Positions 24,427-33,431 of a stretch of 64,000 bases of DNA are shown piece after piece. How positions within the stretch are numbered: the stretch's first letter is position 1; each line of letters begins with the position of its first letter. A model generated the notes under the pieces. It saw nothing but the letters and a program-made list of their open reading frames with translations. It was not told the DNA's origin and searched no databases. The DNA lies in contig JAFTGH010000029.1 of NCBI GenBank assembly GCA_017458005.1, forward strand, positions 31,210-95,209, read 5' to 3'. The position numbers were made by a program, and so were the translations under genes. Origin of the DNA: Prevotella sp. GTDB taxonomy: Bacteria > Bacteroidota > Bacteroidia > Bacteroidales > Bacteroidaceae.

Positions 24427-25949
24427 ACCTTCTCCAGACGCTTCATCATGATAAACATGAAGATGGCGGCAATGAGGCAGACGGCGAGGAACACACTCCA
24501 GCAGAGCCAGAGGGGAACGGCACCCCACAACAGACCACCTACTACCACGAGTTGGTTACCAATTGCCGTGGCAACGAACCAGCCACCCATCATCATACCC
24601 TTGTACTTGGGAGGAGCCACCTTCGACACGAAGGAGATACCCATAGGCGACAGCAGCAACTCACCAAAGGTCAGAATGAGGTATACAGAGATCAACAGAT
24701 TAGGTGTCACGTCAGCCACATGCATGGCAACAGGATTGCCGTCGGCACCTATCTCCGTCTGTGGCATCGGCAGTCCTAAAGAGCCAAACGCCATCAAGGC
24801 ATAGGCGATAGCAGCGACGATCATACCGTAGGCTATCTTACGAGGAGCAGAAGGCTCTTTTCCCTTTGCCGCCAAAGCGCCAAAGATTGCCATAGATACA
24901 GGTGTCAAAGCCACCACATAGAACGGATTGAACTGCTGGAAGATAGGCGCGGAGATAGCGACCGTTGTGGCTTGTCCGTACTGCCAGCAGAGGTATGCCA
25001 CAGCAAGAACGACAACGGCTACCGAGATCAGGCGTGCTTTGGTCGTCTTCGACTGGAAGACAGAGAACAAGGCATAGACAATGAAGATGACGGCAACCAG
25101 GTTCCACACATCGAAGCACATCGACTGCAGACCAGAGGCGGAGTTGGCGGTGAACTCATCTGCGAAATACGTCAGCGAGAGTCCGTTCTGATGGAATGCC
25201 ATCCAGAAGAAGATGACAACGGCGAAGACGAGACACAGGGCGACAATGCGCTGTTTGGTCTCTTCCCTGCTCAGTTCCTCTACAGCCGTCTCAGCAGCCT
25301 GAGCCGTTTTCTTCGTACCTCCCTCCGTATGACGGAAGGTAGAGCGGAAGATATAATAGATAGCGATAGACAGAATCAATGACGCACAGGCAACCGCAAA
25401 CGAGAAGTGGTAGGCGTCATTGCTGGAGTAGCCCAGAGAGGTCTCCGCATACTCCTTGATCTTGATGGCGGCAGTAGGAGCAAACAAGGCACCGATGTTG
25501 ATCGCCATGTAGAAGATGGAGAAACCTGCGTCACGCTTGTCCTTATACTGCGGATCGTTATAGAGGTCGCCCACCATCACCTGCAGGTTGCCTTTGAAGA
25601 GTCCTGTGCCAAATCCGATCAGCAACAAAGCGGCAAGCATCACTACCAGGGCGAAGGTGTCGCCTCCCAGAGGGACACTCAGCAACAGGTAGCCTGCGAA
25701 CATGATGATGATACCCGTGGTGACCATACGCCCAAAGCCGAACTTGTCGGCAAGCATGCCGCCAAACAGCGGGAAGAAATACACAAACATGAGGAAAGCA
25801 CTGTAGATGGTACCAGCCAAGGCGGGTGACAATCCGTAGTTTGCCCTCAGAAACAATGCAAACACAGCAAGCATCGTGTAATAGCCGAAGCGCTCTCCCG
25901 TATTGGCGAGAGCCAACGCAAATAATCCTTTCGGTTGTCCTTCAAACAT
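24420..25949 (-). CDS. Proton-dependent oligopeptide (POT/PTR) transporter
   Basis: 509 residues with about 14 predicted transmembrane helices. The family motif E-R-F-x-Y-Y is present at the start (NTGERFGYYTMLAVF), then GGMLADKFGFGRMV and the PTR2 signature region FSIFYMAINIGALFAPT. It imports di- and tripeptides with protons across the inner membrane. It follows the porin-like gene by 5 nt in an operon with a LysM protein, so it may act in peptide or wall-peptide scavenging. The helix-rich middle insertion (EEVQ/EELSREETKQR region) is typical of Bacteroidetes members. Confidence 0.92.
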   Translation of the reverse strand: MFEGQPKGLFALALANTGERFGYYTMLAVFALFLRANYGLSPALAGTIYSAFLMFVYFFPLFGGMLADKFGFGRMVTTGIIIMFAGYLLLSVPLGGDTFALVVMLAALLLIGFGTGLFKGNLQVMVGDLYNDPQYKDKRDAGFSIFYMAINIGALFAPTAAIKIKEYAETSLGYSSNDAYHFSFAVACASLILSIAIYYIFRSTFRHTEGGTKKTAQAAETAVEELSREETKQRIVALCLVFAVVIFFWMAFHQNGLSLTYFADEFTANSASGLQSMCFDVWNLVAVIFIVYALFSVFQSKTTKARLISVAVVVLAVAYLCWQYGQATTVAISAPIFQQFNPFYVVALTPVSMAIFGALAAKGKEPSAPRKIAYGMIVAAIAYALMAFGSLGLPMPQTEIGADGNPVAMHVADVTPNLLISVYLILTFGELLLSPMGISFVSKVAPPKYKGMMMGGWFVATAIGNQLVVVGGLLWGAVPLWLCWSVFLAVCLIAAIFMFIMMKRLEKVC

Positions 25950-25954
25950 AGTAT

Positions 25955-26707
25955 TTATTTTATTTTATCGTTTTTAGTCTTCACTATATCAAAGAGGTAG
26001 GTCGCCTTGATGACAATCTGTCCGAAATTGGACTTAGCGAAATAGTCACTTTTCGTGTTGCCATAGATATTCCCTAACCCATAGTAATAACGTCCCTCCA
26101 ATAGGAAGTGTCCAACTTTCGGCATCGAGAACTCAATACCAGCACCCCCGGTAATACCATACTCGAACTTCTTCTCGACAGGCATCGACTCCTGTGCTAC
26201 GATAGTGGAACTACGTGTCTCGGTTGGCTCCTTCCCCTCTACAAGATTCGTACTCGTCGACTCACTCATAAAGACACCGAACTGCGGACCTATCTGGAAG
26301 AAGCCTTGTAGTCCACGGCGCTCCCTACCCCAACCCAGACGGGCTAACAAAGGAATTTGCAGGTAGGTCATCTTACGTTCATAATGCAGGGCATTGGCAT
26401 CACCCTCATAATACAGGGGTTGACTTTGCAGACCCTCTATCTTCTCCCTCCATCCCACTTGTGCGATATTCACTTCCGCCACGATGGCACAGATGCTCTT
26501 GAAATATTTCTCACAAGTATAGCGGAAGGTGATACCAGCCGTCATGCCACCTAACATGCTCTGAGGCACATCAGGAGTGAAGCCTACATTACTTAATACA
26601 TAGCCACCATTCACACCTACGGCAAAGTCGGTGCGATATTCACCCACCTGTGCCTTCGAGATGAAAGGTAAAAAGGCAAAAAGGTAAAAAAGTAATAGTT
26701 TCCTCAT
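25955..26707 (-). CDS. Outer-membrane beta-barrel (porin-like) protein
   Basis: 250 residues. Signal peptide MRKLLLFYLFAFLPFISKAQ, whose core is encoded by TTTTTACC-type repeats (26664-26695). The mature part is alternating beta strands with aromatic girdles (GEYRTDFAVGVNGGYVLSNV, FRYTCEKYFKSICAIVAEVN, FLLEGRYYYGLGNIYG), resembling the OmpW/PorT-like 'outer membrane beta-barrel' group of Bacteroidetes. No substrate can be assigned. It lies 2 nt after the LysM gene and 5 nt before the peptide transporter, so all are one transcript. Confidence 0.8.
   Translation of the reverse strand: MRKLLLFYLFAFLPFISKAQVGEYRTDFAVGVNGGYVLSNVGFTPDVPQSMLGGMTAGITFRYTCEKYFKSICAIVAEVNIAQVGWREKIEGLQSQPLYYEGDANALHYERKMTYLQIPLLARLGWGRERRGLQGFFQIGPQFGVFMSESTSTNLVEGKEPTETRSSTIVAQESMPVEKKFEYGITGGAGIEFSMPKVGHFLLEGRYYYGLGNIYGNTKSDYFAKSNFGQIVIKATYLFDIVKTKNDKIK
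26664..26695. repeat. GGTAAAAA repeats inside a signal-peptide coding region
   Basis: aaaggtaaaaaggcaaaaag and two more units on the plus strand. On the coding (minus) strand they are read as TTTTTACC, TTTTTGCC and TTTTTACC, giving FYLFAFLPF. Confidence 0.8.
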
Positions 26708-26709
26708 CG

Positions 26710-28095
26710 TTAAAAATAGATCGTTTCTGTATGACGTGCTGGCAGGTAATGGACGAAGAGCATACTCTTATTCTTCAAGCCACCATTGCCGATTCGCTCG
26801 AAGTGAAGAGGTGTCTGGATGGGGGTATATCCAACCATTCCTGCTCCACCCGTAAAGTCCTTTCCATACATGTGGAGCCCTTTCAACAGGAAGAGGGCAT
26901 GGTCATAACCTGTGATGGCGAAACGTGGTAGCGCATTCATCATGTCAGCATGGAAGTTCCATCGGTACTTGAGCATGATACGCTCCGTCTGCGGAGACTG
27001 CAGGTTGGTATAAAAAGGTGCGGGGATATAGGTGTCGAACTTATAGAAGTTCTCCAGTTGATGACGTGTATAGAGCATCCAGTCCGTATAGCCGAAGACA
27101 CTGATCTGCAACTCGGGATGCGACAGGCGCAAGCCATTCAGTTTTGCCATGGCGGCATTGAGTTCCTTGGAACGTCCTGTGTTCAGAATCACCATATTAC
27201 GCTTGGTGGGACTGAAAGACTTGAAGAACGCTGCCTCACTGGAGTTCAGGTTAGTGATCTTATACTCGATACTCTTCGCTTCCAGTCTGCGACGAAGCCC
27301 GAAGGTGAAGATTCCCTTCTGACTGGTGGTATCATTGCAATCGATAAACACGGGATGGGTGTCACTGAACCGATCCATGAAATGCCCGATAATCGTCTCG
27401 TTCTGTTCTGTCTGTGGCTGATAGACCTGCATCAGATGGCGATTGACCAGTATCTCATGACTATTGATAGAGAATGGAATAAAAACACGGATATCATTCT
27501 CCGTAGCGAAATCAGCGAGTGGTTTCACCATCTTGGAGTAAAGCGGACCAATGATCACATCACACTCAGCGGCTTTCGGATCGTCAAGGAATGTCTGGAT
27601 ATCAGTGTCCTCTGCCACATTCCATGCACGGATGTCAGTAGAGATACCATTGGCACGCAGACTGTCGCATGCCATCAGGAAACCCCGATAATACTCCAGC
27701 ATGCGCTTGCCGTCACCATTCACTTTATGAAGTGGCAACATGACACCAACACGAATCTCACGCTGACGGACATCAGTCTTCTCCCTCTTGGCTGGGGCTG
27801 TCGGCTGTTGGCTATTGGCTGTCGGCTGATCAACTTCAGGTGCCTGGGGCTGATTGGCTGACCAAGGAATATTGATAAAGTCGCCCTTCTTCAACTCGTA
27901 CCCCGGATTGTTCATCTCCGGGTTGGCTGCGATGAGTTCCTGAATCGTAATCCCATACATTCGTGAGATGCCGAAGATAGTCTCTTTGCGCTTCACTTGG
28001 TGCTTCTCACGAAACTGAGGCTGTTGCGCAAAGGCTGTCTCCACGGTAAAAGCCAAACAGGCTAGCATCAGAAAATATCTAATAATAGACTTCAT
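26710..28095 (-). CDS. LysM-domain protein with periplasmic-binding (type 1) fold
   Basis: 461 residues. Signal peptide to about residue 23 (MKSIIRYFLMLACLAFTVET). A LysM domain (about 30-80: KRKETIFGISRMYGITIQEL, ELKKGDFINIP) binds peptidoglycan. A low-complexity QPTANSQQPTAPAK linker follows, and then a PBP type 1 fold (REIRVGVMLPLHKVNGDGKR, DVIIGPLYSKMVKPLADFA, NMVILNTGRSKEL) like LivJ or the LpoA-type proteins. It could sense or bind a ligand at the wall, or activate peptidoglycan synthesis as LpoA does; both are inference. It heads the operon and has a -7 element at 28124-28131. Confidence 0.85.
   Translation of the reverse strand: MKSIIRYFLMLACLAFTVETAFAQQPQFREKHQVKRKETIFGISRMYGITIQELIAANPEMNNPGYELKKGDFINIPWSANQPQAPEVDQPTANSQQPTAPAKREKTDVRQREIRVGVMLPLHKVNGDGKRMLEYYRGFLMACDSLRANGISTDIRAWNVAEDTDIQTFLDDPKAAECDVIIGPLYSKMVKPLADFATENDIRVFIPFSINSHEILVNRHLMQVYQPQTEQNETIIGHFMDRFSDTHPVFIDCNDTTSQKGIFTFGLRRRLEAKSIEYKITNLNSSEAAFFKSFSPTKRNMVILNTGRSKELNAAMAKLNGLRLSHPELQISVFGYTDWMLYTRHQLENFYKFDTYIPAPFYTNLQSPQTERIMLKYRWNFHADMMNALPRFAITGYDHALFLLKGLHMYGKDFTGGAGMVGYTPIQTPLHFERIGNGGLKNKSMLFVHYLPARHTETIYF
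27790..27830. repeat. GGCTGTTGGCTA-type repeat coding a linker
   Basis: Six degenerate 7-bp units (ggctgtcggctgttggctat, then ggctgtcggctg) inside the LysM gene. The coding strand gives the QPTANSQQPTAP linker between LysM and binding domains. Confidence 0.7.
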
Positions 28096-28122
28096 AATTT
28101 CTGTTTTTTAGTCATTTCTGGT

Positions 28123-28186
28123 GCAAAATTACGAAAATTCTTTTGTTCTGCACTCGAATTTTCGTAATTTTGCAGAAATATTCTGC
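28123..28186. promoter_or_regulatory. Divergent promoters built on an 18-bp perfect inverted repeat
   Basis: GCAAAATTACGAAAATTC (28123-28140) and its exact reverse complement (28156-28173) flank a 15-nt spacer. Each arm ends in a TAATTTTG -7 element, one for the minus-strand LysM operon (28124-28131) and one for the plus-strand gene at 28189 (28165-28172, with TTG at 28143-28145 and a 19-nt spacer). A second dyad GCAGAA-ata-TTCTGC (28172-28186) sits at the plus-strand start site. One dimeric regulator could control both sides. Confidence 0.7.
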
Positions 28187-28188
28187 TT

Positions 28189-28620
28189 ATGAAAACATTT
28201 TTATATATATTCCTGTTTCTTTTTGCCATTGTGGCAATGCCTACAATCGCCCATCCCGATGATGATGACGACGAGACGGAAGAGGCAGTCGACAGCACGA
28301 CGATTCAGAAAAGCATCTTGCTGATGCCTAACGCCTTCTCGCCTAACGGTGATGGTGTCAATGATATCTATAGACCCAAGCAATACCAGAATATCGTGGA
28401 GTTTAAGGCTATGATCTTCAACCGCTGGGGACAGTGTCTTTATTCCTGGACGGATATTGAAGGGAGTTGGGACGGCACCTATAAAGGCAAACCCGTCAAA
28501 GACGGTGTCTATTTCGTCAGGGTCAAGGCAAAAGGCGGTGACGGTCAGGAATTTGATATCAAGAAAGATGTCAACCTGCTTCGTAAGTTTAATGAGGTGA
28601 CAGGAGCCAATGAGCAGTGA
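28189..28620 (+). CDS. Short protein consisting of a T9SS type-B sorting domain
   Basis: 143 residues. Signal peptide MKTFLYIFLFLFAIVAMPTI, an acidic stretch (HPDDDDDETEEAVDS), then a gliding-motility-associated C-terminal (CHU_C) domain from about residue 50: PNAFSPNGDGVNDIY, FKAMIFNRWGQCLYSW, GSWDGTYKGKPVKDGVYFVR. This domain normally sits at the C-terminus of large proteins exported by the type IX secretion system; here almost nothing precedes it. It is not a visible truncation, because signal peptide and promoter are intact. Its last 11 nt overlap the uvrA start, so the two are translationally coupled. Confidence 0.85.
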   Translation: MKTFLYIFLFLFAIVAMPTIAHPDDDDDETEEAVDSTTIQKSILLMPNAFSPNGDGVNDIYRPKQYQNIVEFKAMIFNRWGQCLYSWTDIEGSWDGTYKGKPVKDGVYFVRVKAKGGDGQEFDIKKDVNLLRKFNEVTGANEQ

Positions 28621-31435
28621 ACAGAAAATCAATGTCTGGGGGGCAAGAGTCCATAATCTAAAGAACATAGATGTGGAGATTCCTCGTCAGTCACTGACCG
28701 TCATCACCGGTCTCAGTGGCTCAGGCAAGTCGTCTCTTGCTTTCGACACCATCTTTGCGGAGGGGCAACGCCGTTATATCGAGACCTTCTCCGCCTATGC
28801 CCGTAATTTCCTGGGAGGCATGGAGCGTCCTGATGTGGATAAGATCACGGGACTCTCCCCTGTTATCAGTATCGAGCAGAAGACGACGAACAAGAACCCG
28901 CGCTCCACGGTAGGTACCACGACAGAGGTCTACGACTATATGCGCCTGCTCTTTGCCCGTGCCGGAAAGGCTTATAGTTACATGACTGGTGAGCCGATGG
29001 TGAAATATACGGAGGAGAAAGTCATTGACATGGTCATGCACGACTATGCTGGCAAGAAGATTCTCATCCTCGCCCCTGTTGTGAGAAGTCGTAAGGGTCA
29101 TTACCGTGAACTCTTCGAGAGCATGCGCCGCAAGGGTTATCTCCATGTCCGTGTGGACGGAGAGGTACAGGAGATTACCCGTGGCATGAAAGTCGACCGC
29201 TATAAGAACCACGACATCGAGGTGGTCATCGACCGCCTTGCCGTGAAGGACACGATTGACGACCGTCTGAAGAAGAGCATCCAGATCGCCATGAAACAAG
29301 GTGAGGGACTGCTGATGATTATGGATCATGAGACGGGAGCCGTGAAGCATTTCTCCAAACGACTGATGTGTCCTACCACAGGTATCTCCTATAGTGACCC
29401 TGCCCCCAACACGTTCTCGTTTAACTCTCCACAGGGAGCCTGTCCTCGTTGTAAGGGACTGGGCTATATCAATGAGATCGACCTGGCGAAAGTCATTCCC
29501 AACCGTAAACTGAGCATCCACGATGGTGCCATCGTTCCTTTAGGGAAGTACAAGAACCAGATGATTTTCTGGCAGATAGACGCTATCCTCAAGAAATATG
29601 AGTGCGACATCAAGACCCGTGTGGAGGACATCCCCGAGGAGGCATTGAACGAGATTCTGTATGGCTCTTTGGAGACCATCCGCATCGATAAGGAACTGGT
29701 ACACACGTCGAGTGACTATTTTGTGAGTTTCGACGGTATCGTGAAATACCTGCGTAACGTGATGGAGAACGATGAGAGCACGAGCGGACAGAAATGGGCT
29801 GACCAGTTTCTGGCGGAGTGCGAGTGTCCAGAATGTCATGGGCAACGACTTCATCGCGAGGCGCTCTCCTACAAGATTGCCGACAAGAACATCTCGGAAC
29901 TTGCCAATATGGACCTGACGGAACTGCGCCAGTGGATCGATGAGGTGGAGCAGCATATGGACCATCAGCAACAGCAAATCGCCGCCGAGATACTGAAGGA
30001 GATACGTACTCGCCTTGATTTCCTGTTGGAGGTAGGTCTTGATTACCTTGCCCTCAACCGCCAGTCGGCATCGCTCTCTGGCGGTGAGAGTCAGCGCATC
30101 CGCCTCGCCACACAGATTGGCTCGCAACTCGTCAACGTCCTGTATATCCTCGACGAGCCCAGTATCGGACTGCACCAGCGGGATAACGACCGCCTTATCA
30201 AGTCGCTCAAAGAACTGCGCGACCTCGGCAATACCGTCATCGTCGTGGAGCACGACCGTGACATGATGCTCAATGCCGACTATATCGTGGACATCGGTCC
30301 GAAGGCAGGACGCAAAGGTGGCGAGGTCGTCTTCCAAGGTACCATCGATGAGATGATGAAGACTGACACTATCACGGCACAGTATCTGAGTGGTCAGCGG
30401 AATATCGACATACCGACAACACGCCGTGAGGGCAACGGAAAGAGCCTCTGGCTACATGGCTGTCGTGGCAATAACCTGAAGAATATCGACGTGGAGTTCC
30501 CGTTAGGGAAACTCATCCTGGTAACAGGTGTCAGCGGATCGGGTAAGTCGACCCTCATCAACGAGACCCTCTACCCCATCCTCTCCAAGCATTTCTACCG
30601 CTCTTTGCAGCACCCCATGCCCTACGACAGCATCGAGGGACTGGAATATATAGATAAGGTGGTGAATGTCGACCAGAGTCCTATCGGTCGCACCCCACGC
30701 TCTAACCCTGCGACATACACAGGTGTTTTCTCGGATATCCGTTCACTGTTCGTGAATCTCCCAGAGGCACAGATCAGAGGCTACAAGCCAGGACGCTTCT
30801 CCTTCAACGTGAAAGGCGGGCGATGCGAGACCTGTGGCGGTAATGGCTATAAGACGATCGAGATGAATTTCCTGCCCGACATACAGGTACCCTGTGAGGA
30901 GTGTCATGGCAAACGCTATAACCGTGAGACCCTGGAGGTGCGCTTCAAGGGCAAGTCGATTGCCGATGTGTTGGATATGACCATCAATCAGGCGGTGGAG
31001 TTCTTCGAGAACGTACCTGAAATCCTGCGTAAGATCAAGACGATACAGGAAGTGGGATTGGGATATATCAAACTCGGACAACCCTCCACGACACTCAGCG
31101 GCGGTGAGAGCCAACGTGTCAAACTAGCCACCGAACTATCGAAGAAAGACACGGGGAAAACGCTTTATATCCTCGACGAGCCTACCACAGGACTTCATTT
31201 CGAGGACATCCGCATCCTCATGGGAGTACTCCAGAAGTTGGTAGACCGTGGCAATACCGTCATTGTCATCGAGCATAACCTTGATGTCATCAAACTTGCC
31301 GACTATATCATCGACATGGGACCTGAGGGAGGACGTAATGGTGGCACAATCCTGTCAACAGGTACTCCAGAGCAGGTAGCGAAGAGCAAGAAAGGCTTTA
31401 CTCCAAGATTCCTAAAAGAAGAACTTAAAAAATAA
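28610..31435 (+). CDS. uvrA: Excinuclease ABC subunit A
   Basis: 941 residues, normal for UvrA. Finds DNA lesions and loads UvrB in nucleotide excision repair. Two ABC ATPase cassettes are present: Walker A GLSGSGKSSLAFDT near residue 32 and GVSGSGKSTLINET near residue 640, and signature sequences SLSGGESQRIRLATQ and TLSGGESQRVKLATE. Zinc-finger cysteines are visible (CPRCKGLGY, CETCGGNGY, CEECHGKRY). Translation begins inside the preceding sorting-domain gene, and a GH43-like gene follows after 6 nt. That chain of three genes of unrelated function is unusual but looks like a real operon. Confidence 0.97.
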   Translation: MSSEQKINVWGARVHNLKNIDVEIPRQSLTVITGLSGSGKSSLAFDTIFAEGQRRYIETFSAYARNFLGGMERPDVDKITGLSPVISIEQKTTNKNPRSTVGTTTEVYDYMRLLFARAGKAYSYMTGEPMVKYTEEKVIDMVMHDYAGKKILILAPVVRSRKGHYRELFESMRRKGYLHVRVDGEVQEITRGMKVDRYKNHDIEVVIDRLAVKDTIDDRLKKSIQIAMKQGEGLLMIMDHETGAVKHFSKRLMCPTTGISYSDPAPNTFSFNSPQGACPRCKGLGYINEIDLAKVIPNRKLSIHDGAIVPLGKYKNQMIFWQIDAILKKYECDIKTRVEDIPEEALNEILYGSLETIRIDKELVHTSSDYFVSFDGIVKYLRNVMENDESTSGQKWADQFLAECECPECHGQRLHREALSYKIADKNISELANMDLTELRQWIDEVEQHMDHQQQQIAAEILKEIRTRLDFLLEVGLDYLALNRQSASLSGGESQRIRLATQIGSQLVNVLYILDEPSIGLHQRDNDRLIKSLKELRDLGNTVIVVEHDRDMMLNADYIVDIGPKAGRKGGEVVFQGTIDEMMKTDTITAQYLSGQRNIDIPTTRREGNGKSLWLHGCRGNNLKNIDVEFPLGKLILVTGVSGSGKSTLINETLYPILSKHFYRSLQHPMPYDSIEGLEYIDKVVNVDQSPIGRTPRSNPATYTGVFSDIRSLFVNLPEAQIRGYKPGRFSFNVKGGRCETCGGNGYKTIEMNFLPDIQVPCEECHGKRYNRETLEVRFKGKSIADVLDMTINQAVEFFENVPEILRKIKTIQEVGLGYIKLGQPSTTLSGGESQRVKLATELSKKDTGKTLYILDEPTTGLHFEDIRILMGVLQKLVDRGNTVIVIEHNLDVIKLADYIIDMGPEGGRNGGTILSTGTPEQVAKSKKGFTPRFLKEELKK

Positions 31436-31441
31436 AACAAA

Positions 31442-33427
31442 ATGAGAAGATTACTATTATTATCACTATTGGCACTCACGACAATGTCTGTGAAAGCGCA
31501 AAACCCTTACCTTCCTTTGTGGGAACACCTGCCCGATGGCGAACCCCGTGTTTTTGAAGACCCTGACCAACCTGGCAAGTATCGCGCCTATATCATCGGC
31601 TCCCACGATACCCACTACAAAGAATACTGCGGTAACGATATCCGTATGTGGTCAGCACCTGTCGAGGACCTGAGCCAGTGGCGCGATGAGGGTCCGATAT
31701 TCAGTTGGTATGTCGATGGACGGTGGGACACGATGTTTGCACCCGATCTGGTGGAAGTCAAAGACAAGACGACAGGTAAGAAGACCTACTACCTCTATCC
31801 CCACTCTCGTGGATGGCAGCGTGTCCCCATGGTATGTAAGGGAGAGCGTCCCAATGGTCCTTTCACCCCCATCAACCTGACGGAGGATGGCAGGAAGTGC
31901 CTACCCGGCTCTTTGATCGATTTTGACCCCTCTGTCTTTATAGAGACTATCACGAACAAGAAAGACCCTGACTACGAGAAAGGCTTTCGTGCTTATGTCT
32001 TCTATGGTTTCCAGCACTCCACAGCCTGTGAGTTGGACCAGAACACCATGTACTCGATGCGTCCAGGCACCCAACTTCACGACTATTTCATCCCTGCCAG
32101 TGCCCGCTATGGTGTTGTCAGAGATCCTGAGGGCACCCAATACCCCTCCCTATATAAAGGACAAAAACCTGGCGACTTCAACTTCTTTGAGGCATCCTCT
32201 ATCCGTCAGGTAGGTAACAAATACGTGATGGTGTTCTCCGGCTATAGCGGTCCTGACTACGGACTCGGCTCCACCAACTCCGCCCTACGCTATGCCTATG
32301 GCGACTCCCCGTTGGGTCCCTGGCGTTCTGGCGGTGTCCTTGTTGACTCCCGTGGTGTCGTTCCCAACGAGGACGGCTCACAACTCACCACAACGAACGC
32401 AGCCCATAACACCCATGGTTCCTTGCAGGAGATCAACGGACAATGGTATGTGTTCTACCATCGTCCTCCCCGTGGCTTCGGCTATGCGCGTCAGGCGATG
32501 GTTGCTCCTGTGAAGATCACATGGGACAAGAAGAAAGTGGCTGATGGAGGTACCGTACGCATTGTTGCCTACGACCCTTATTCTAAAGACAATGAATGGA
32601 CGGCAAAGGCTTCTAATGGCATGGAGTATACTGGTGCCGAGGTGACCTCCGAGGGCTTTCAGATTTTCGGACTGCCTCCCTATCAATACTACTCCGCAGG
32701 TATCGCCTGCTATATGACGGGCAATGACTGGATGCTGGACAATCACGACGTATGGGACAACCACATGGACCTGAAGGGTATCACTGACAAAGGTATCGTG
32801 GGATTCAAGTATTTCGGTTTTGGCGGACTTGACAAGGCAACGAAGGGTATCAAGGCTTTCGCTGGTACCCAGAAGGGCGACGGTACGGTGCTGAACATCA
32901 ACCTGACTCCATCTAGCAAGGAGGCGTTCAAGATTCACGTCCTGTTAGACGGACCTTATGCCAACAATTGCTGGAAAGGCAAAGAGATTGCCGTTGTCAC
33001 TATTCCTGCTGACGCATCTCATACGGCAAAGACCTATCAGGTTGCCGTACCCGATGTGGAGGGACTGACCGGCAAGCATGCCATCTACTTGGTGGCAGAG
33101 GGATCCGAGGGCGGGTTATTCAACCTTCATGGCATTGGTTTCTCGAAGACTGGAACGACCTGTGAGCGACCTGCCGTCCCCGTTATCACTATCACTGCCG
33201 ATGGCAACAAACTGAATATCCCCGACACACCTGTCTTCTGCTCGAATGCCAACGGTCTGACAGAGATGAACCGCTATCAGGTGTATGGACCATTAAAGGA
33301 TAATACTGTCTTAAAAGCCACCTCGAGTGACCCATCCGTCCAGATAGAGGTAGGCAGAATCACGGATGGTCGTGCTACCATCCGCTGCACCTACAACGGT
33401 CTTACAAAGATATTCTTGATCAACTAA
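31442..33427 (+). CDS. GH43-like secreted glycoside hydrolase with C-terminal carbohydrate-binding part
   Basis: 661 residues with signal peptide MRRLLLLSLLALTTMSVKAQ. The N-terminal catalytic part (about 25-370) has the five-bladed propeller signs of GH43: VFEDPDQPGKYRAYIIGSHD, WDTMFAPDLVEV, SLIDFDPSVFIE and FFEASSIRQVG, which supply plausible Asp, Asp and Glu catalytic residues. The following 130 residues, including WDNHMDLKGITDKGIVGFKY, resemble a CBM6-type beta-sandwich. It would cleave arabinose or xylose side chains from plant polysaccharides; the subfamily is not determined. It lies 6 nt after uvrA and converges on the GH10-like gene with a 4-nt gap. No susCD pair is near. Confidence 0.8.
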   Translation: MRRLLLLSLLALTTMSVKAQNPYLPLWEHLPDGEPRVFEDPDQPGKYRAYIIGSHDTHYKEYCGNDIRMWSAPVEDLSQWRDEGPIFSWYVDGRWDTMFAPDLVEVKDKTTGKKTYYLYPHSRGWQRVPMVCKGERPNGPFTPINLTEDGRKCLPGSLIDFDPSVFIETITNKKDPDYEKGFRAYVFYGFQHSTACELDQNTMYSMRPGTQLHDYFIPASARYGVVRDPEGTQYPSLYKGQKPGDFNFFEASSIRQVGNKYVMVFSGYSGPDYGLGSTNSALRYAYGDSPLGPWRSGGVLVDSRGVVPNEDGSQLTTTNAAHNTHGSLQEINGQWYVFYHRPPRGFGYARQAMVAPVKITWDKKKVADGGTVRIVAYDPYSKDNEWTAKASNGMEYTGAEVTSEGFQIFGLPPYQYYSAGIACYMTGNDWMLDNHDVWDNHMDLKGITDKGIVGFKYFGFGGLDKATKGIKAFAGTQKGDGTVLNINLTPSSKEAFKIHVLLDGPYANNCWKGKEIAVVTIPADASHTAKTYQVAVPDVEGLTGKHAIYLVAEGSEGGLFNLHGIGFSKTGTTCERPAVPVITITADGNKLNIPDTPVFCSNANGLTEMNRYQVYGPLKDNTVLKATSSDPSVQIEVGRITDGRATIRCTYNGLTKIFLIN

Positions 33428-33431
33428 GCCT

